A stretch of DNA of 64,000 nucleotides, taken from positions 5,707 through 69,706 of the forward strand of contig JAWKRB010000038.1 of the NCBI GenBank assembly GCA_041389885.1, read 5' to 3'. This document shows, in pieces, positions 42,205-50,772 of this stretch. The notes below the pieces were generated by a model, which did not search any database, was not told where the DNA came from, and worked only from the letters and a program-made list of their open reading frames with translations. This stretch comes from JAWKRB01 sp041389885. Its GTDB lineage: Bacteria > Myxococcota_A > Polyangia > Polyangiales > Ga0077539. Position 1 is the stretch's first letter. Each line of letters begins with the position of its first letter. Made by a program: the position numbers and the translations under genes.

Positions 42205-43004
42205 CCCCGCGAGAGGATCACCGCGGCGAGGGCGCCCAGCGCGGCCATCGTCGCCGCGCCGAGGCCCGCGCCGATCAGCGACCAGCGGGTGAAGGTCGGG
42301 CTGAACGAATTCGCCTTCGCCAGCACCCCCGCGGCGCGCTGCTGGTAGCCCGCGGTCTCTTGCTGGAGCAGGGACTCGCGCTCGTCCATCAGCGCGCGGT
42401 CGAGGAGGTTGTGCGTGTTGCAGAAGCCGCAGCGCGCGAAGGCCCCCGGGAGGTTCGGCAGGTCGGCGCCGCAGCACCGGCACCTCGCGGGCGCCCCCGG
42501 CGCGATCGGCGCGCGGGCGCGCCGCATGGGGGTGACCAGGTCGCGGTAACGCCGCAGCGCGAGCGTCCACCCGAGGAACATCCCCGCCGCGACGCCGATG
42601 CCCATCGCGGGCATGACGCAGACGGTGAGCAGGACGTCGAGGCGGTCGTCGGCGCTCATCGCGGCGCCGGCGCGGTCGAGGCCGCCGAGGGCCTGCGAGA
42701 CGCCGTTGAGCCCGTTGAGGAGCATGAAGCCGCCCACCACCGCGCCGCCGAGCCAGGGGCGCATGGCGATGATCTGGTCGGCGTGGCGCGCGGGGGCCTC
42801 GACGGCGTCTTGCGCCATGCGCAGCATCGCGATGCGCTCGCGCGAGACGCGCAGGCGGTCATCGTTCGAGATGGTCTCGACGGCGCCGCAGTACCTGCAG
42901 CCCATGCGGAGCTCGTTGGCGTAGAGCACGGGCTGCTCGGTCGGGACCATCCCCGCGCCGCAGCGCTGGCACGGGATGGGCTGCTGCTCGGGCGCGGCGT
43001 ACAC
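42201..43004 (-). CDS. Membrane protein with two zinc ribbons
   Basis: A 267-residue protein starting GTG 43002-43004, one base after the upstream gene's stop. The N-terminus has CQRCGAG and CRYCGAV, a first CxxC/CxxC ribbon. Two hydrophobic helices follow (LGGAVVGGFMLLNGLNGVSQ; VMPAMGIGVAAGMFLGWTLA). A second ribbon has CRCCGADLPNLPGAFARC and CGFC, and the C-terminal helix is LIGAGLGAATMAALGALAAV. It could couple metal or redox state to a membrane complex. The overlap with the VWA gene implies coupled translation, a good hint of a physical complex. Confidence 0.85.
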   Translation of the reverse strand: MYAAPEQQPIPCQRCGAGMVPTEQPVLYANELRMGCRYCGAVETISNDDRLRVSRERIAMLRMAQDAVEAPARHADQIIAMRPWLGGAVVGGFMLLNGLNGVSQALGGLDRAGAAMSADDRLDVLLTVCVMPAMGIGVAAGMFLGWTLALRRYRDLVTPMRRARAPIAPGAPARCRCCGADLPNLPGAFARCGFCNTHNLLDRALMDERESLLQQETAGYQQRAAGVLAKANSFSPTFTRWSLIGAGLGAATMAALGALAAVILSRG

Positions 43005-43005
43005 G

Positions 43006-43767
43006 TCAGCTCATCGGGGGCGGCGGTGGCGCGGGGATCACCGGCTGACGTCCCTCGAGCACGTCGGCGACGGCGAGGAGCACCTGGAGCACGGTCTCGG
43101 CGTAGTACACCCCGTAGCTCGGCCCCAGCGGGGACATCTCGAAGCGCACGGCGCCGTCGCCCCCGACGACGTGCACGTAGGTCATCGCGCAGAGCGCGCC
43201 CAGCGTCGGGGCGAGGGTGGGGCCCACCCTGGGGTCGGCCGCGTAGAGCTTGAGCGCCTGGTCGAGGAGACCCTGGCCGAAGGTGCTCTCCGGGAGCGGC
43301 GTCTTGCGCTCGGTGACGAGGTACTGGTTCTCGGTGCGCAGGGTGATCTCGAAGGGCGGGAAGGCCGCGCGCACGCCTACGGTGAGGGCGCAGCGGTAGT
43401 GACGGGTGTACGTGATCTCGATGATCCCGCGCTCGATGTGGGTCTGGTCGTAGAACTCGAAGCGCACCGGGTGATCGCGGTGCACGCCCTCCATGCGCGC
43501 CGTGTGCGCGGGGGTGTCGGCGCTCATGCCGGCGATGGGGGGCGCGTGCGAGGCGACCTCGGCGTCGCGGCTGTTGATGAACAGGTTGTAGCTCGGGTCA
43601 CCCTCGAGCATCTGGAGCTGCCAGCGCTGGGACAGCACCCCGAGGCCGTACTGGGGATTGTCCTGCAGCATGGTCGCTCGGGCCTTCATGCCGCGCGCGT
43701 ACATGAACGCCACCACCACCAGCATGACCAGCGGGAGGAGATAGGTCTGGATCGGCACTCCGTTCAT
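43006..43767 (-). CDS. Membrane-anchored hypothetical protein, first gene of VWA operon
   Basis: A 253-residue protein from ATG 43765-43767. One N-terminal helix (IQTYLLPLVMLVVVAFMYAR) anchors a soluble domain (GVLSQRWQLQMLEGDPSYNL, VRFEFYDQTHIERGIIEITY, FEITLRTENQYLVTERKTPL). The C-terminus ends in a run of prolines. A similar domain arrangement, one helix then an alpha/beta domain, occurs in many myxobacterial orphans, but I do not recognise the family. It is the first of at least three coupled genes (anchor protein, zinc-ribbon protein, VWA protein) and is divergent from the CtpA-type protease, with a 16-bp inverted repeat in the 48-base gap. Confidence 0.78.
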   Translation of the reverse strand: MNGVPIQTYLLPLVMLVVVAFMYARGMKARATMLQDNPQYGLGVLSQRWQLQMLEGDPSYNLFINSRDAEVASHAPPIAGMSADTPAHTARMEGVHRDHPVRFEFYDQTHIERGIIEITYTRHYRCALTVGVRAAFPPFEITLRTENQYLVTERKTPLPESTFGQGLLDQALKLYAADPRVGPTLAPTLGALCAMTYVHVVGGDGAVRFEMSPLGPSYGVYYAETVLQVLLAVADVLEGRQPVIPAPPPPPMS

Positions 43768-43793
43768 GCGCCGGAGGCTATTCGCTGTCGGTT

Positions 43794-43809
43794 GGGGAGT
43801 ACACTCCCC
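43794..43809. promoter_or_regulatory. Inverted repeat GGGGAGT-AC-ACTCCCC in the ctpA divergent promoter
   Basis: Perfect 7-bp arms around a 2-bp spacer. It lies 6 bases before the protease ATG and 26 bases before the start of the divergent gene. It may be an operator; it could also fold in the protease mRNA leader, because its right arm ends where a ribosome would bind and no other Shine-Dalgarno is present. Confidence 0.4.
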
Positions 43810-43815
43810 GCACCT

Positions 43816-45198
43816 ATGACTTCGACCGTGGCGCCCCGGGGCGCACGCAGCACCTCGCTCCTCCGCGGCGTCGCCGTCGCCTGCGCCCTCGCGGCGAGCT
43901 TCGGCGGCGGCGCGCTCTTCGCGCAACGGGCCTCCGCCGACCCCCCCAGGGCCTCGCCCTACCGCCGCCTGGGCGTGCTCTCGCAGGTGATGGCGCACAT
44001 CGAGAACAGCTACGTCGACCCGGTGGACGAAGACCGCCTGGTCGACGGCGCGATCCGGGGGATGGTGGCCTCCCTCGACCCGCACTCGTCGTACCTGAAC
44101 CCCGAGGAGTACGCGCTGCTCGAGAGCGACACCGCGGGCGAGTTCGGCGGCGTGGGCGTCGAGATCGACGCGCGCGGCGACTACCTCACGGTGATCTCCC
44201 CCATCCCGAATTCTCCCGCGGCGCGGGCGGGGGTGAGGGCCGGCGACGAGCTGATCTCCATCGAGGGCCGCGACGCGCGGGGACTCGACGTCGACGACGC
44301 CGTGCGACGCATGCGCGGCGCCGCGGGCACCCGGGTGCGCGTGGTGTTTCGACGGCGCGGGGTGGCCGAGCCCATTCGCCTCACCCTGGTGCGCGAGGTG
44401 GTGCGGGTGAGCAGCGTCGAGTCGCGGCTGCTCCCCGAGCGGGTGGCGTACATCGCCCTCAAGGCCTTTCAGGACCGGGCGAGCGTCGAGGTCGACCGCG
44501 CGCTCGACGCCCTCACGCGCAGCGCGGGGGGGCCCCTGCGGGGCCTCGTGCTCGACCTGAGGAACAACCCCGGAGGGCTCCTCGACGAGGCGGTGTTCGT
44601 GGCGGATGAGTTCCTCGCCTCGGGGGTGATCGTCTCGACCCGCGGGCGCGACGGCACCGCGCAGGACGAGGCGCGCGCGCACGCCGCGGGCACGCGGCCG
44701 AACTTTCCCATCGTGGTGCTGGTGAACGAGTACAGCGCGAGCGCCGCGGAGATCCTCGCCGGCGCGCTGCAGGACCACCGCCGCGCGACCCTCGTGGGCA
44801 CCCGCACCTTCGGCAAGGGCAGCGTGCAGTCGGTCATCGACCTCGCCGACGGCGGCGCGCTCAAGCTCACCATCGCGCGGTACTTCACCCCGTCGGGGCG
44901 GAGCATCCAGGCGCAGGGCATCGCCCCCGACGTGCAGGTCGAGCAGGTCGAGCTGCCTGAGGCGCCCGCGTCAGGGAGCTCCACGGCGCCCGAGCGGGAG
45001 CGCGACCTCGACCAGCACCTCCCCAACGGCGAGGGGGGCGACGGCGCGCCCGCGGACGCGCCCGGCAGCGAGCTGCGCGACCTCCAGCTCAGGGTGGGGT
45101 ACCAGGTGCTCCGCGGGCTCATCCGCGCCGCGCCCGCGACGGAGAGCCCTGCGCCGCAAGCACCTCGCGCGATTCGGAGCGGCGCGATCCAGGAGTGA
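43816..45198 (+). CDS. ctpA: C-terminal processing peptidase (S41, CtpA/Prc type)
   Basis: A 460-residue protease from ATG 43816. A signal/anchor segment (VAVACALAASFGGGALFAQR) directs it across the inner membrane. Residues 110-190 form a PDZ domain (GGVGVEIDARGDYLTVISPI, AGVRAGDELISIEGRDARGL). The S41 domain has LDLRNNPGGLLDEAV, then S309 in VNEYSASAAEI and K334 in TFGKGSVQ, spaced 25 residues apart exactly as in Prc (S452/K477). It cleaves substrates near their C-termini in the periplasm. The last 70 residues are acidic and low complexity with a helical end (ELRDLQLRVGYQVLRGLIRA). The divergent operon may supply partners. Confidence 0.93.
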   Translation: MTSTVAPRGARSTSLLRGVAVACALAASFGGGALFAQRASADPPRASPYRRLGVLSQVMAHIENSYVDPVDEDRLVDGAIRGMVASLDPHSSYLNPEEYALLESDTAGEFGGVGVEIDARGDYLTVISPIPNSPAARAGVRAGDELISIEGRDARGLDVDDAVRRMRGAAGTRVRVVFRRRGVAEPIRLTLVREVVRVSSVESRLLPERVAYIALKAFQDRASVEVDRALDALTRSAGGPLRGLVLDLRNNPGGLLDEAVFVADEFLASGVIVSTRGRDGTAQDEARAHAAGTRPNFPIVVLVNEYSASAAEILAGALQDHRRATLVGTRTFGKGSVQSVIDLADGGALKLTIARYFTPSGRSIQAQGIAPDVQVEQVELPEAPASGSSTAPERERDLDQHLPNGEGGDGAPADAPGSELRDLQLRVGYQVLRGLIRAAPATESPAPQAPRAIRSGAIQE

Positions 45199-45312
45199 CG
45201 CGCGCCACGTGGCGGGTCCTTCACGCGAGCGCACCCCGCGAGTATGTTCGCCGAACTTTCGTGCTTGCGCGCGGTGCCGATGCCCTGCTCCCACCGCGCC
45301 GCTTCGCCTCAC

Positions 45313-45318
45313 AAGGAG
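45313..45318 (+). promoter_or_regulatory. Ribosome-binding site AAGGAG for the PPC-type lipoprotein
   Basis: AAGGAG nine bases before ATG 45328. It decides that start over the ATG 84 bases upstream that opens the same frame. Confidence 0.8.
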
Positions 45319-45327
45319 ATTCACCAG

Positions 45328-48300
45328 ATGACCAGGATGCGTTGGTTGGCGCTCGCGTGCGCGCTCGCTGTCGGAGTCGGCTGTAGCACCGGCGAGCCCC
45401 TGCCCGCGGACGACGCCGGCTTCTTCAAGGACGACGTCGTCTTCGAGCAGGACACGGGCTTCGAATTCGACAGCGGACCCCGCTGCCAGGACCCCCTCGC
45501 CGAGTGCGAGGGCACCTGCGTGGACCTCCAGGCCAACCCCAACCACTGCGGCGTCTGCGGCAACGCGTGCACCGCGGGGCAGTCGTGCGTGAGCGGCGCG
45601 TGCTCGGCGATGATGCGCGGCTGCGCCGACGGCGAGACCGACTGCGGCGGCCTCTGCGTGAACACCACGAACGACGCCCAGAACTGCGGCGCCTGCGGCA
45701 GCGCGTGCGGCGCCGGGCAGAGCTGCGTGGGCGGCGCGTGCATGGCCCCGGCGACCTGCCCGAGCGGGCAGACCGACTGCGGCGGCGCCTGCGTCGACAC
45801 CAACAGCGACAACCAGAACTGCGGCCGCTGCGGCGGCGTCTGCGGCGCGGGCGAGGCGTGCAACAGCGGCGCCTGCATGGCGACCACGACGTGCCCGGGC
45901 GGGCAGACGGCCTGCGCGGGCGTCTGCGTCGACACCGCGACCGACGTGGGCAACTGCGGCGCCTGCGGCGCGGCGTGCATGGCGGGCGAGAGCTGCGCCT
46001 CGGGGAGCTGCCGCGCGGCGGGGTGCCCCGGCGGGCAGACGAGCTGCGGCGGCGTCTGCGCCAACACCGCGACCGACACGGCCAACTGCGGCGCCTGCGG
46101 CCGGGCCTGCGGCGCGGGTCAGACCTGCTCGGCGGGGACCTGCGCCGGCGCCACGACCTGCGCCGCGCCGCTCACCCGCTGCGGCGACGCGTGCACCGAC
46201 ACGAACACCGACCTCGCGAACTGCGGCCGCTGCGCGAACGCCTGCCCCTCGGGTCAGGTGTGCCGCGCCGGCGCCTGCCTGACCGACATGACCGCCTGTC
46301 CGACCGGCCAGACGAGCTGCGGCGGCGCGTGCGTCGACACCAACACCAGCGGGGCGCACTGCGGCGGCTGCGGCAACGCGTGCCCCACCGGCCAGACCTG
46401 CCGCTCGGGCGCCTGCGCGTGCTCGGGCTCGGGGCAGACGCTGTGCGGCAGGAGCTGCGTGAACACCCAGACCGACGCGTCGAACTGCGGCGCCTGCGGC
46501 AACGCCTGCGCGACGGGCTCGACCTGCGCGGCGGGCGTGTGCCAGCGCACCTGCCCCACCGGCCAGACGAGCTGCGGCGGCGCCTGCGTGAACACCCAGA
46601 CCGACGCGTCGAACTGCGGCGCCTGCGGCAACGCCTGCGCGATGGGTCAGAGCTGCTCCTCGGGCCGCTGCGGCTGCCCGACGGGCGAGACCTCGTGCAC
46701 GACCGGCATGGTCACGGCCTGCGTGAACCTCCAGACGAACGCGTCGAACTGCGGGCGCTGCGGCACGGCCTGCGCGAGCGGCCAGCGGTGCACCGCGGGC
46801 GCCTGCGCCTGCCCCACGGGCACCTCGGTGTGCTCGGGGCGCTGCGTGAACTTTCAGACCGACGCCAACAACTGCGGCCGCTGCGGCAACGTGTGCCCCA
46901 TGGGACAGACCTGCAGCGCGGCGGTGTGCCGCTCGACCACGGCGCCGGCCAACGACCAGCGCGCGGGCGCGACGACGATCTCGCTGACCTCCCCCTCGCA
47001 GACGCTCACGGCGAACACCGCGAACGCGCGGCACGACACCGACGGCGCCTGCGGGTGCACCGGCGGCAGCTCGCAGGACGTCTTCTACCGCTTCACGCTC
47101 ACCCAGCCCGAGTTCGTCTACGCCGACACCTTCGGCACGACCTGGGACACCTCGCTGTTCATCCAGAGCAGCACGGGCGCCAACGTCACGGCCTCGGGCG
47201 CGGGGCAGGTCGCCTGCAACGACGACGTGAACTCGGCGGGCTTCTGCACCGTCGGCGGCCTGCAGAGCCAGATCGCCCTCCGCCTCGCGGCGGGGACGTA
47301 CTACCTCGTGGTCTCGGGCTGCGGCAACGGCACCGCGACGGTGCACTTTCAGCACCTCCCCGCGGGCAACGGCACCTCCGCGCGCCTCGGCGCCACGGCC
47401 ACCGCGTCGACGGTGCGCGGGACCACCTCGGGCACCGGCACCAGCACCGCGCCCAACTGCGGCTGCTCCGGCGGGCCTGAGAACGGCTACTTCTGGGTGA
47501 CCTGCCCGAACTCGACGGCGACGCCCTTCTACGCGTCCTCCTGCGGCGGCGCGACGTGGGACACCGTGCTCGACCAGCGCAGCGCGGCGCGCGGCACCAG
47601 CGTGAGCGCGTGCAACGACGACACGGGCTTCACCTGCGGCACCCGCTCGACGCTCGTGTCGACGATCCCCGCGGGCGCGGGTCTCCACTCGCTCCTCGTC
47701 GACGGCTGCGGCTCCTCGGGCGCGGGCGCGTACACCGTGACCGTGGCCGCGGGCGCCTGCGCCTCGGGGCAGACCCGCTGCGCGACCTGCGTCGACACGC
47801 AGACCGACGCGGCGAACTGCGGCGGCTGCAACCGCCAGTGCGCCGCGGGGCAGTTCTGCCGCGCGGGTGCGTGCACCGCCGCGCCGAGCAACGACACCGT
47901 GTCGGGCGCGACGACGATCAACCTCGCGGCGGCCTCGCAGCTGCTGAGCGTCGACACCACCAACGCGCGCCACGACGTGAACGGAAGCTGCACGTGCACC
48001 GGCTCGACCACGAACCGCGACGTGTTCTTTCGCTTCACGCTCACCGCGCCGGAGATGGTCTACGCCGACACCATCGGCGCGAGCTGGGACACCGCCCTGG
48101 CCCTCTTGACCTCCACCGGCGGCAACATCTCCAGCGCGGGCATCACCAACGGCGCCACCTGCAACGACGACGGCGGGCTCTCGGGCTGCGCCACGGGGCT
48201 GCAGTCGCAGGTGATGGCCTACCTCAACCCCGGGACCTACCTGCTGATGGTCTCGGGCTGCGGCTTCGGCACCGCCAGCGTGCGCTTTCAGCACCTCCCC

Positions 48301-48681
48301 GTGGGCAACGACGCGCCGGTGCTGCTCACCGCGGCGACCAACCGCACCCTCGCGGGCACCACCAGCGGCACGGGCCGCGTGACGGGCACCTCGTGCCCCT
48401 CGACGAGCCCCGAAGACACCTACGTCTGGTACACCTGCCAGGGCGCCGCGGCGTCGACCTTCACCGCGTCCACCTGCGGCCGCGCGACGTGGGACACGAT
48501 CCTCGCGCAGCACTCGGCGGGCCGCTCGACGGTGCGCACCTGCGCCGACGACACCTGCGGCAGCGGGCTGCAGTCGTCGCTCACCAGCTCGATCCCCGCG
48601 GGGCCGGGCCTGCACGCGCTCTACGTCGACGGGTACAACGGCGCGAGCGGCGCCTACACCTTCCTCTACACCCGCCGCTAG
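45328..48681 (+). CDS. Giant Cys-rich lipoprotein with PPC-like domains
   Basis: About 1117 residues. The signal MTRMRWLALACALAVGVGCS gives a lipobox Cys at residue 19. After an acidic spacer come eleven disulfide repeats of about 40-45 residues with pattern CPxGQTxCGGxCVxTxTDxx then NCGxCGxxCxxGQxCxxGxC (residues 52-535), and a twelfth near residue 810. Between and after them are four bacterial pre-peptidase C-terminal-like (PPC) beta domains, in two pairs (for example DVFYRFTLTQPEFVYADTFG, TWDTSLFIQSSTG, LAAGTYYLVVSGCG; and DVFFRFTLTAPEMVYADTIG). No protease domain is present. PPC domains normally ride on secreted enzymes and bind substrates. This is probably a long surface stalk with binding heads. 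Confidence 0.9.
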   Translation: MTRMRWLALACALAVGVGCSTGEPLPADDAGFFKDDVVFEQDTGFEFDSGPRCQDPLAECEGTCVDLQANPNHCGVCGNACTAGQSCVSGACSAMMRGCADGETDCGGLCVNTTNDAQNCGACGSACGAGQSCVGGACMAPATCPSGQTDCGGACVDTNSDNQNCGRCGGVCGAGEACNSGACMATTTCPGGQTACAGVCVDTATDVGNCGACGAACMAGESCASGSCRAAGCPGGQTSCGGVCANTATDTANCGACGRACGAGQTCSAGTCAGATTCAAPLTRCGDACTDTNTDLANCGRCANACPSGQVCRAGACLTDMTACPTGQTSCGGACVDTNTSGAHCGGCGNACPTGQTCRSGACACSGSGQTLCGRSCVNTQTDASNCGACGNACATGSTCAAGVCQRTCPTGQTSCGGACVNTQTDASNCGACGNACAMGQSCSSGRCGCPTGETSCTTGMVTACVNLQTNASNCGRCGTACASGQRCTAGACACPTGTSVCSGRCVNFQTDANNCGRCGNVCPMGQTCSAAVCRSTTAPANDQRAGATTISLTSPSQTLTANTANARHDTDGACGCTGGSSQDVFYRFTLTQPEFVYADTFGTTWDTSLFIQSSTGANVTASGAGQVACNDDVNSAGFCTVGGLQSQIALRLAAGTYYLVVSGCGNGTATVHFQHLPAGNGTSARLGATATASTVRGTTSGTGTSTAPNCGCSGGPENGYFWVTCPNSTATPFYASSCGGATWDTVLDQRSAARGTSVSACNDDTGFTCGTRSTLVSTIPAGAGLHSLLVDGCGSSGAGAYTVTVAAGACASGQTRCATCVDTQTDAANCGGCNRQCAAGQFCRAGACTAAPSNDTVSGATTINLAAASQLLSVDTTNARHDVNGSCTCTGSTTNRDVFFRFTLTAPEMVYADTIGASWDTALALLTSTGGNISSAGITNGATCNDDGGLSGCATGLQSQVMAYLNPGTYLLMVSGCGFGTASVRFQHLPVGNDAPVLLTAATNRTLAGTTSGTGRVTGTSCPSTSPEDTYVWYTCQGAAASTFTASTCGRATWDTILAQHSAGRSTVRTCADDTCGSGLQSSLTSSIPAGPGLHALYVDGYNGASGAYTFLYTRR

Positions 48682-48769
48682 GCGTCGCGCCCCCTCCGAG
48701 GGGCCGCGGCGCGAGGTGATCTCGCCCCGGCCCTTCCCTCCGCCCCTCAAACATTCTAGAGAGCGCGAC

Positions 48770-49675
48770 GTGAACGACGCGATCGCGAAGGCCGACGTGC
48801 TCCTCGAGGCGCTGCCGTACATCCGGCGGTTTCAGGGGCGAACGTTCGTCATCAAATACGGCGGCCACGCGATGATCGCGCCGGAGCTCAAGGAGAGCTT
48901 CGCCCGGGACATCTGCCTGCTGAAGTACATCGGCGTGAACGTCGTCGTGGTGCACGGCGGCGGGCCGCAGATCAGCGCGATGCTCAAGCGCTCCAGCGTC
49001 AGCTCGCGCTTCGTCGACGGACTCCGGGTCACCGACGACGCCACCATGGACGTGGTCGAGATGGTCCTCGCGGGCTCGATCAACCAGGACATCGTGTCGC
49101 TCATCTGCCGCCACGGCGGCCGGGCCGTGGGGCTCTCGGGCAAGGACGACGGCTTCATCCTCGCCGAGAAGCTCCCGCCCATCACCTCCAAGGACGGCGA
49201 GGAGGTCGACATGGGCCGCGTCGGCGAGGTGCGCCAGGTGACCCCCGACGTGGTCGTCGAGCTCATGCGCGCGGGGTTCATCCCGGTGATCGCCCCCATC
49301 GGCGTCGACGAGCGGGGCAGCTCGCTCAACCTCAACGCCGACATCGCCGCGGGCAAGGTCGCCGAGGCCCTGCGCGCCGAGAAGCTGATCCTCCTGACGG
49401 ACGTCGAGGGCGTGCGCGACGGCGCCGGCGAGCACGTCTCTTCGCTCTCGCGGGACCACGCCCGCGAGCTCATCGAGGGGCGCGTCATCGACGGCGGGAT
49501 GATCCCCAAGGTCGAGTGCGCCCTCGAGGCCCTCGAGGCTGGGGTGCGCAAGGCCCACATCGTCGACGGCCGCACGCCCCACGTGGTGCTCCTCGAGATC
49601 TTCACCGACGAGGGCGTGGGCACCGAGATCGTGCGCACGCGCCGCGAGGGGCGCGACGCGAAGAGCCGGGGCTGA
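48770..49675 (+). CDS. argB: Acetylglutamate kinase
   Basis: About 301 residues from GTG 48770 (AGAGAG just upstream); the open frame extends to 48716 but the added residues are unlike ArgB. It has the amino-acid-kinase fold marks: TFVIKYGGHAM with the Lys for ATP, VVVVHGGGPQI for substrate, LNLNADIAAGKVAEALRAEK and LILLTDVEGV, then IDGGMIPKVECALEALEAGV and HIVDGRTPHVVLLEIFTDEG. It phosphorylates N-acetyl-glutamate in arginine synthesis (EC 2.7.2.8). The N-terminal helix (ADVLLEALPYIRRFQGRTFV) suggests the hexameric, arginine-inhibited form. No other arg gene is adjacent. Confidence 0.96.
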   Translation: MNDAIAKADVLLEALPYIRRFQGRTFVIKYGGHAMIAPELKESFARDICLLKYIGVNVVVVHGGGPQISAMLKRSSVSSRFVDGLRVTDDATMDVVEMVLAGSINQDIVSLICRHGGRAVGLSGKDDGFILAEKLPPITSKDGEEVDMGRVGEVRQVTPDVVVELMRAGFIPVIAPIGVDERGSSLNLNADIAAGKVAEALRAEKLILLTDVEGVRDGAGEHVSSLSRDHARELIEGRVIDGGMIPKVECALEALEAGVRKAHIVDGRTPHVVLLEIFTDEGVGTEIVRTRREGRDAKSRG

Positions 49676-49681
49676 CCGCCC

Positions 49682-50683
49682 TCAGGCCAGCGCGCGGCGC
49701 AGCGGCTCGCCGTCGAAGAGCCCGGCGATGTCGCCCGGCGGCAGCATCCCGAGGCCCTGGGCGTCGCGCACCATGCGCCCCACGCTCGCCGGGAGCGGGT
49801 CGAGGGTGAAGCGCATCCGCGTCGCCGCCCGCGCGAGGATCGCCGCCGAGAGCTCGACCCGCGTGAGCGCCCGAATCGCGTCGCGAAGCCGCGGGAGCCC
49901 CGCGAGGCGGTCGCGCTCGGCGGCCTCGACCTCGGCGTGCACCATGCGCAGCAGCCGCGCGAGGTTGTCGGGCGCGGCGGCCGCGTAGCGCGGGTGCGCC
50001 ACCAGCACCGCCGACGCGAAGGACCCCTGCGGCCAGAGCGCGCGCTCGTCGACGAGCACCCGCGCCCCCAGCGCCTCGAGCCGCGAGACCCAGGGCTCGG
50101 GGAGCCACGCCCCGTCGAGGTGGCCGCGCTGAAAGAGCGACGCGATGTGGGCGCTCGCGGTGTTGGCGATGCGCACCTCGCCGCCCGAGGCGGAGTCGCG
50201 AAGCCCGTTCGCTCGGAGGTAGCGGCGGAGCGCGACGTCCTGGCTGCTGCCGAGCTGCGGCGTGCCGACGGTCTTGCCGCGCAGGTCGCGGGCGCCGCGA
50301 ACCCCGGCGCCCGGCCGCACGACCAGCGCCGAGCCCCCGGAGCACACGCCCGACAGCACCCGCAGCGCTCGCCCCCGCGACCGGAGAAAGTGCGTCGCCG
50401 CGGGCAGCGGGCCCACCAGGCACGCGTCGATCGAGCGCGTCGACAGCGCCGTCATCGCCTCGGGGCCGGCGTTGAAGATCGCCGTCTCGACCCGCACGCC
50501 GGGCAGCCCCGCCGCGAGCCGCCCCGAGGCCGCGAGGGTCAGCGCCGGCGCGTGCGCCACGCTCGCGAAGAAGCCCAGCCGGAGCACCCCCGGCGCCTCG
50601 GCCCGCGGCCGGCACCCCGCCGCCGCCAGCAGCGGGAGCGCGAGCGCCTGACGTCGGCTCAGGGAATCTATCAGTCTGGACAC
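49682..50683 (-). CDS. SsuA/NMT1-type ABC-transporter substrate-binding lipoprotein
   Basis: A 333-residue protein from ATG 50681-50683. The N-terminus SRRQALALPLLAAAGC has a Tat-like SRRQ and a lipobox Cys at about residue 24. The body is a type-II periplasmic-binding fold of the nitrate/sulfonate/thiamine-precursor class: LRLGFFASVAHAPALTLAAS, ETAIFNAGPEAMTALSTRSI, DACLVGPLPAATHFL, GKTVGTPQLGSSQDVALRRY, DGAWLPEPWVSRLEALGARV. Ligands in the family include nitrate, taurine, aliphatic sulfonates and pyrimidine precursors. No ABC permease or ATPase is adjacent, so it is an orphan receptor or serves a distant transporter. Its stop is six bases from argB's convergent stop. Confidence 0.88.
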   Translation of the reverse strand: MSRLIDSLSRRQALALPLLAAAGCRPRAEAPGVLRLGFFASVAHAPALTLAASGRLAAGLPGVRVETAIFNAGPEAMTALSTRSIDACLVGPLPAATHFLRSRGRALRVLSGVCSGGSALVVRPGAGVRGARDLRGKTVGTPQLGSSQDVALRRYLRANGLRDSASGGEVRIANTASAHIASLFQRGHLDGAWLPEPWVSRLEALGARVLVDERALWPQGSFASAVLVAHPRYAAAAPDNLARLLRMVHAEVEAAERDRLAGLPRLRDAIRALTRVELSAAILARAATRMRFTLDPLPASVGRMVRDAQGLGMLPPGDIAGLFDGEPLRRALA

Positions 50684-50772
50684 TGAGTTCAGAATAGTAG
50701 AGCGAGATGGGTTTGTCGACGGGTCTCTGAGCCGCTCCTCGCGCCGGGGGCGAGCGTGTAGGCTCCCGCGCC

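Noticed and set aside
45203..45214. 12-bp palindrome CGCCACGTGGCG just after the ctpA stop as a terminator or operator
   Set aside because: It has no loop and no T-run, and about 45 palindromes of this length are expected by chance at this GC content.
48685..48710. Short CCCCT-CCG-AGGGG hairpin after the PPC-type lipoprotein as a terminator
   Set aside because: Stem of only five pairs and no following T-rich stretch.
44971..48822. Minus-strand open frame of 1283 codons opposite the PPC-type lipoprotein
   Set aside because: It mirrors the Cys-repeat gene on the plus strand; its product is a low-complexity Ala/Arg/Gly/Val string without domains, and the plus strand has a signal, RBS and recognisable repeats.
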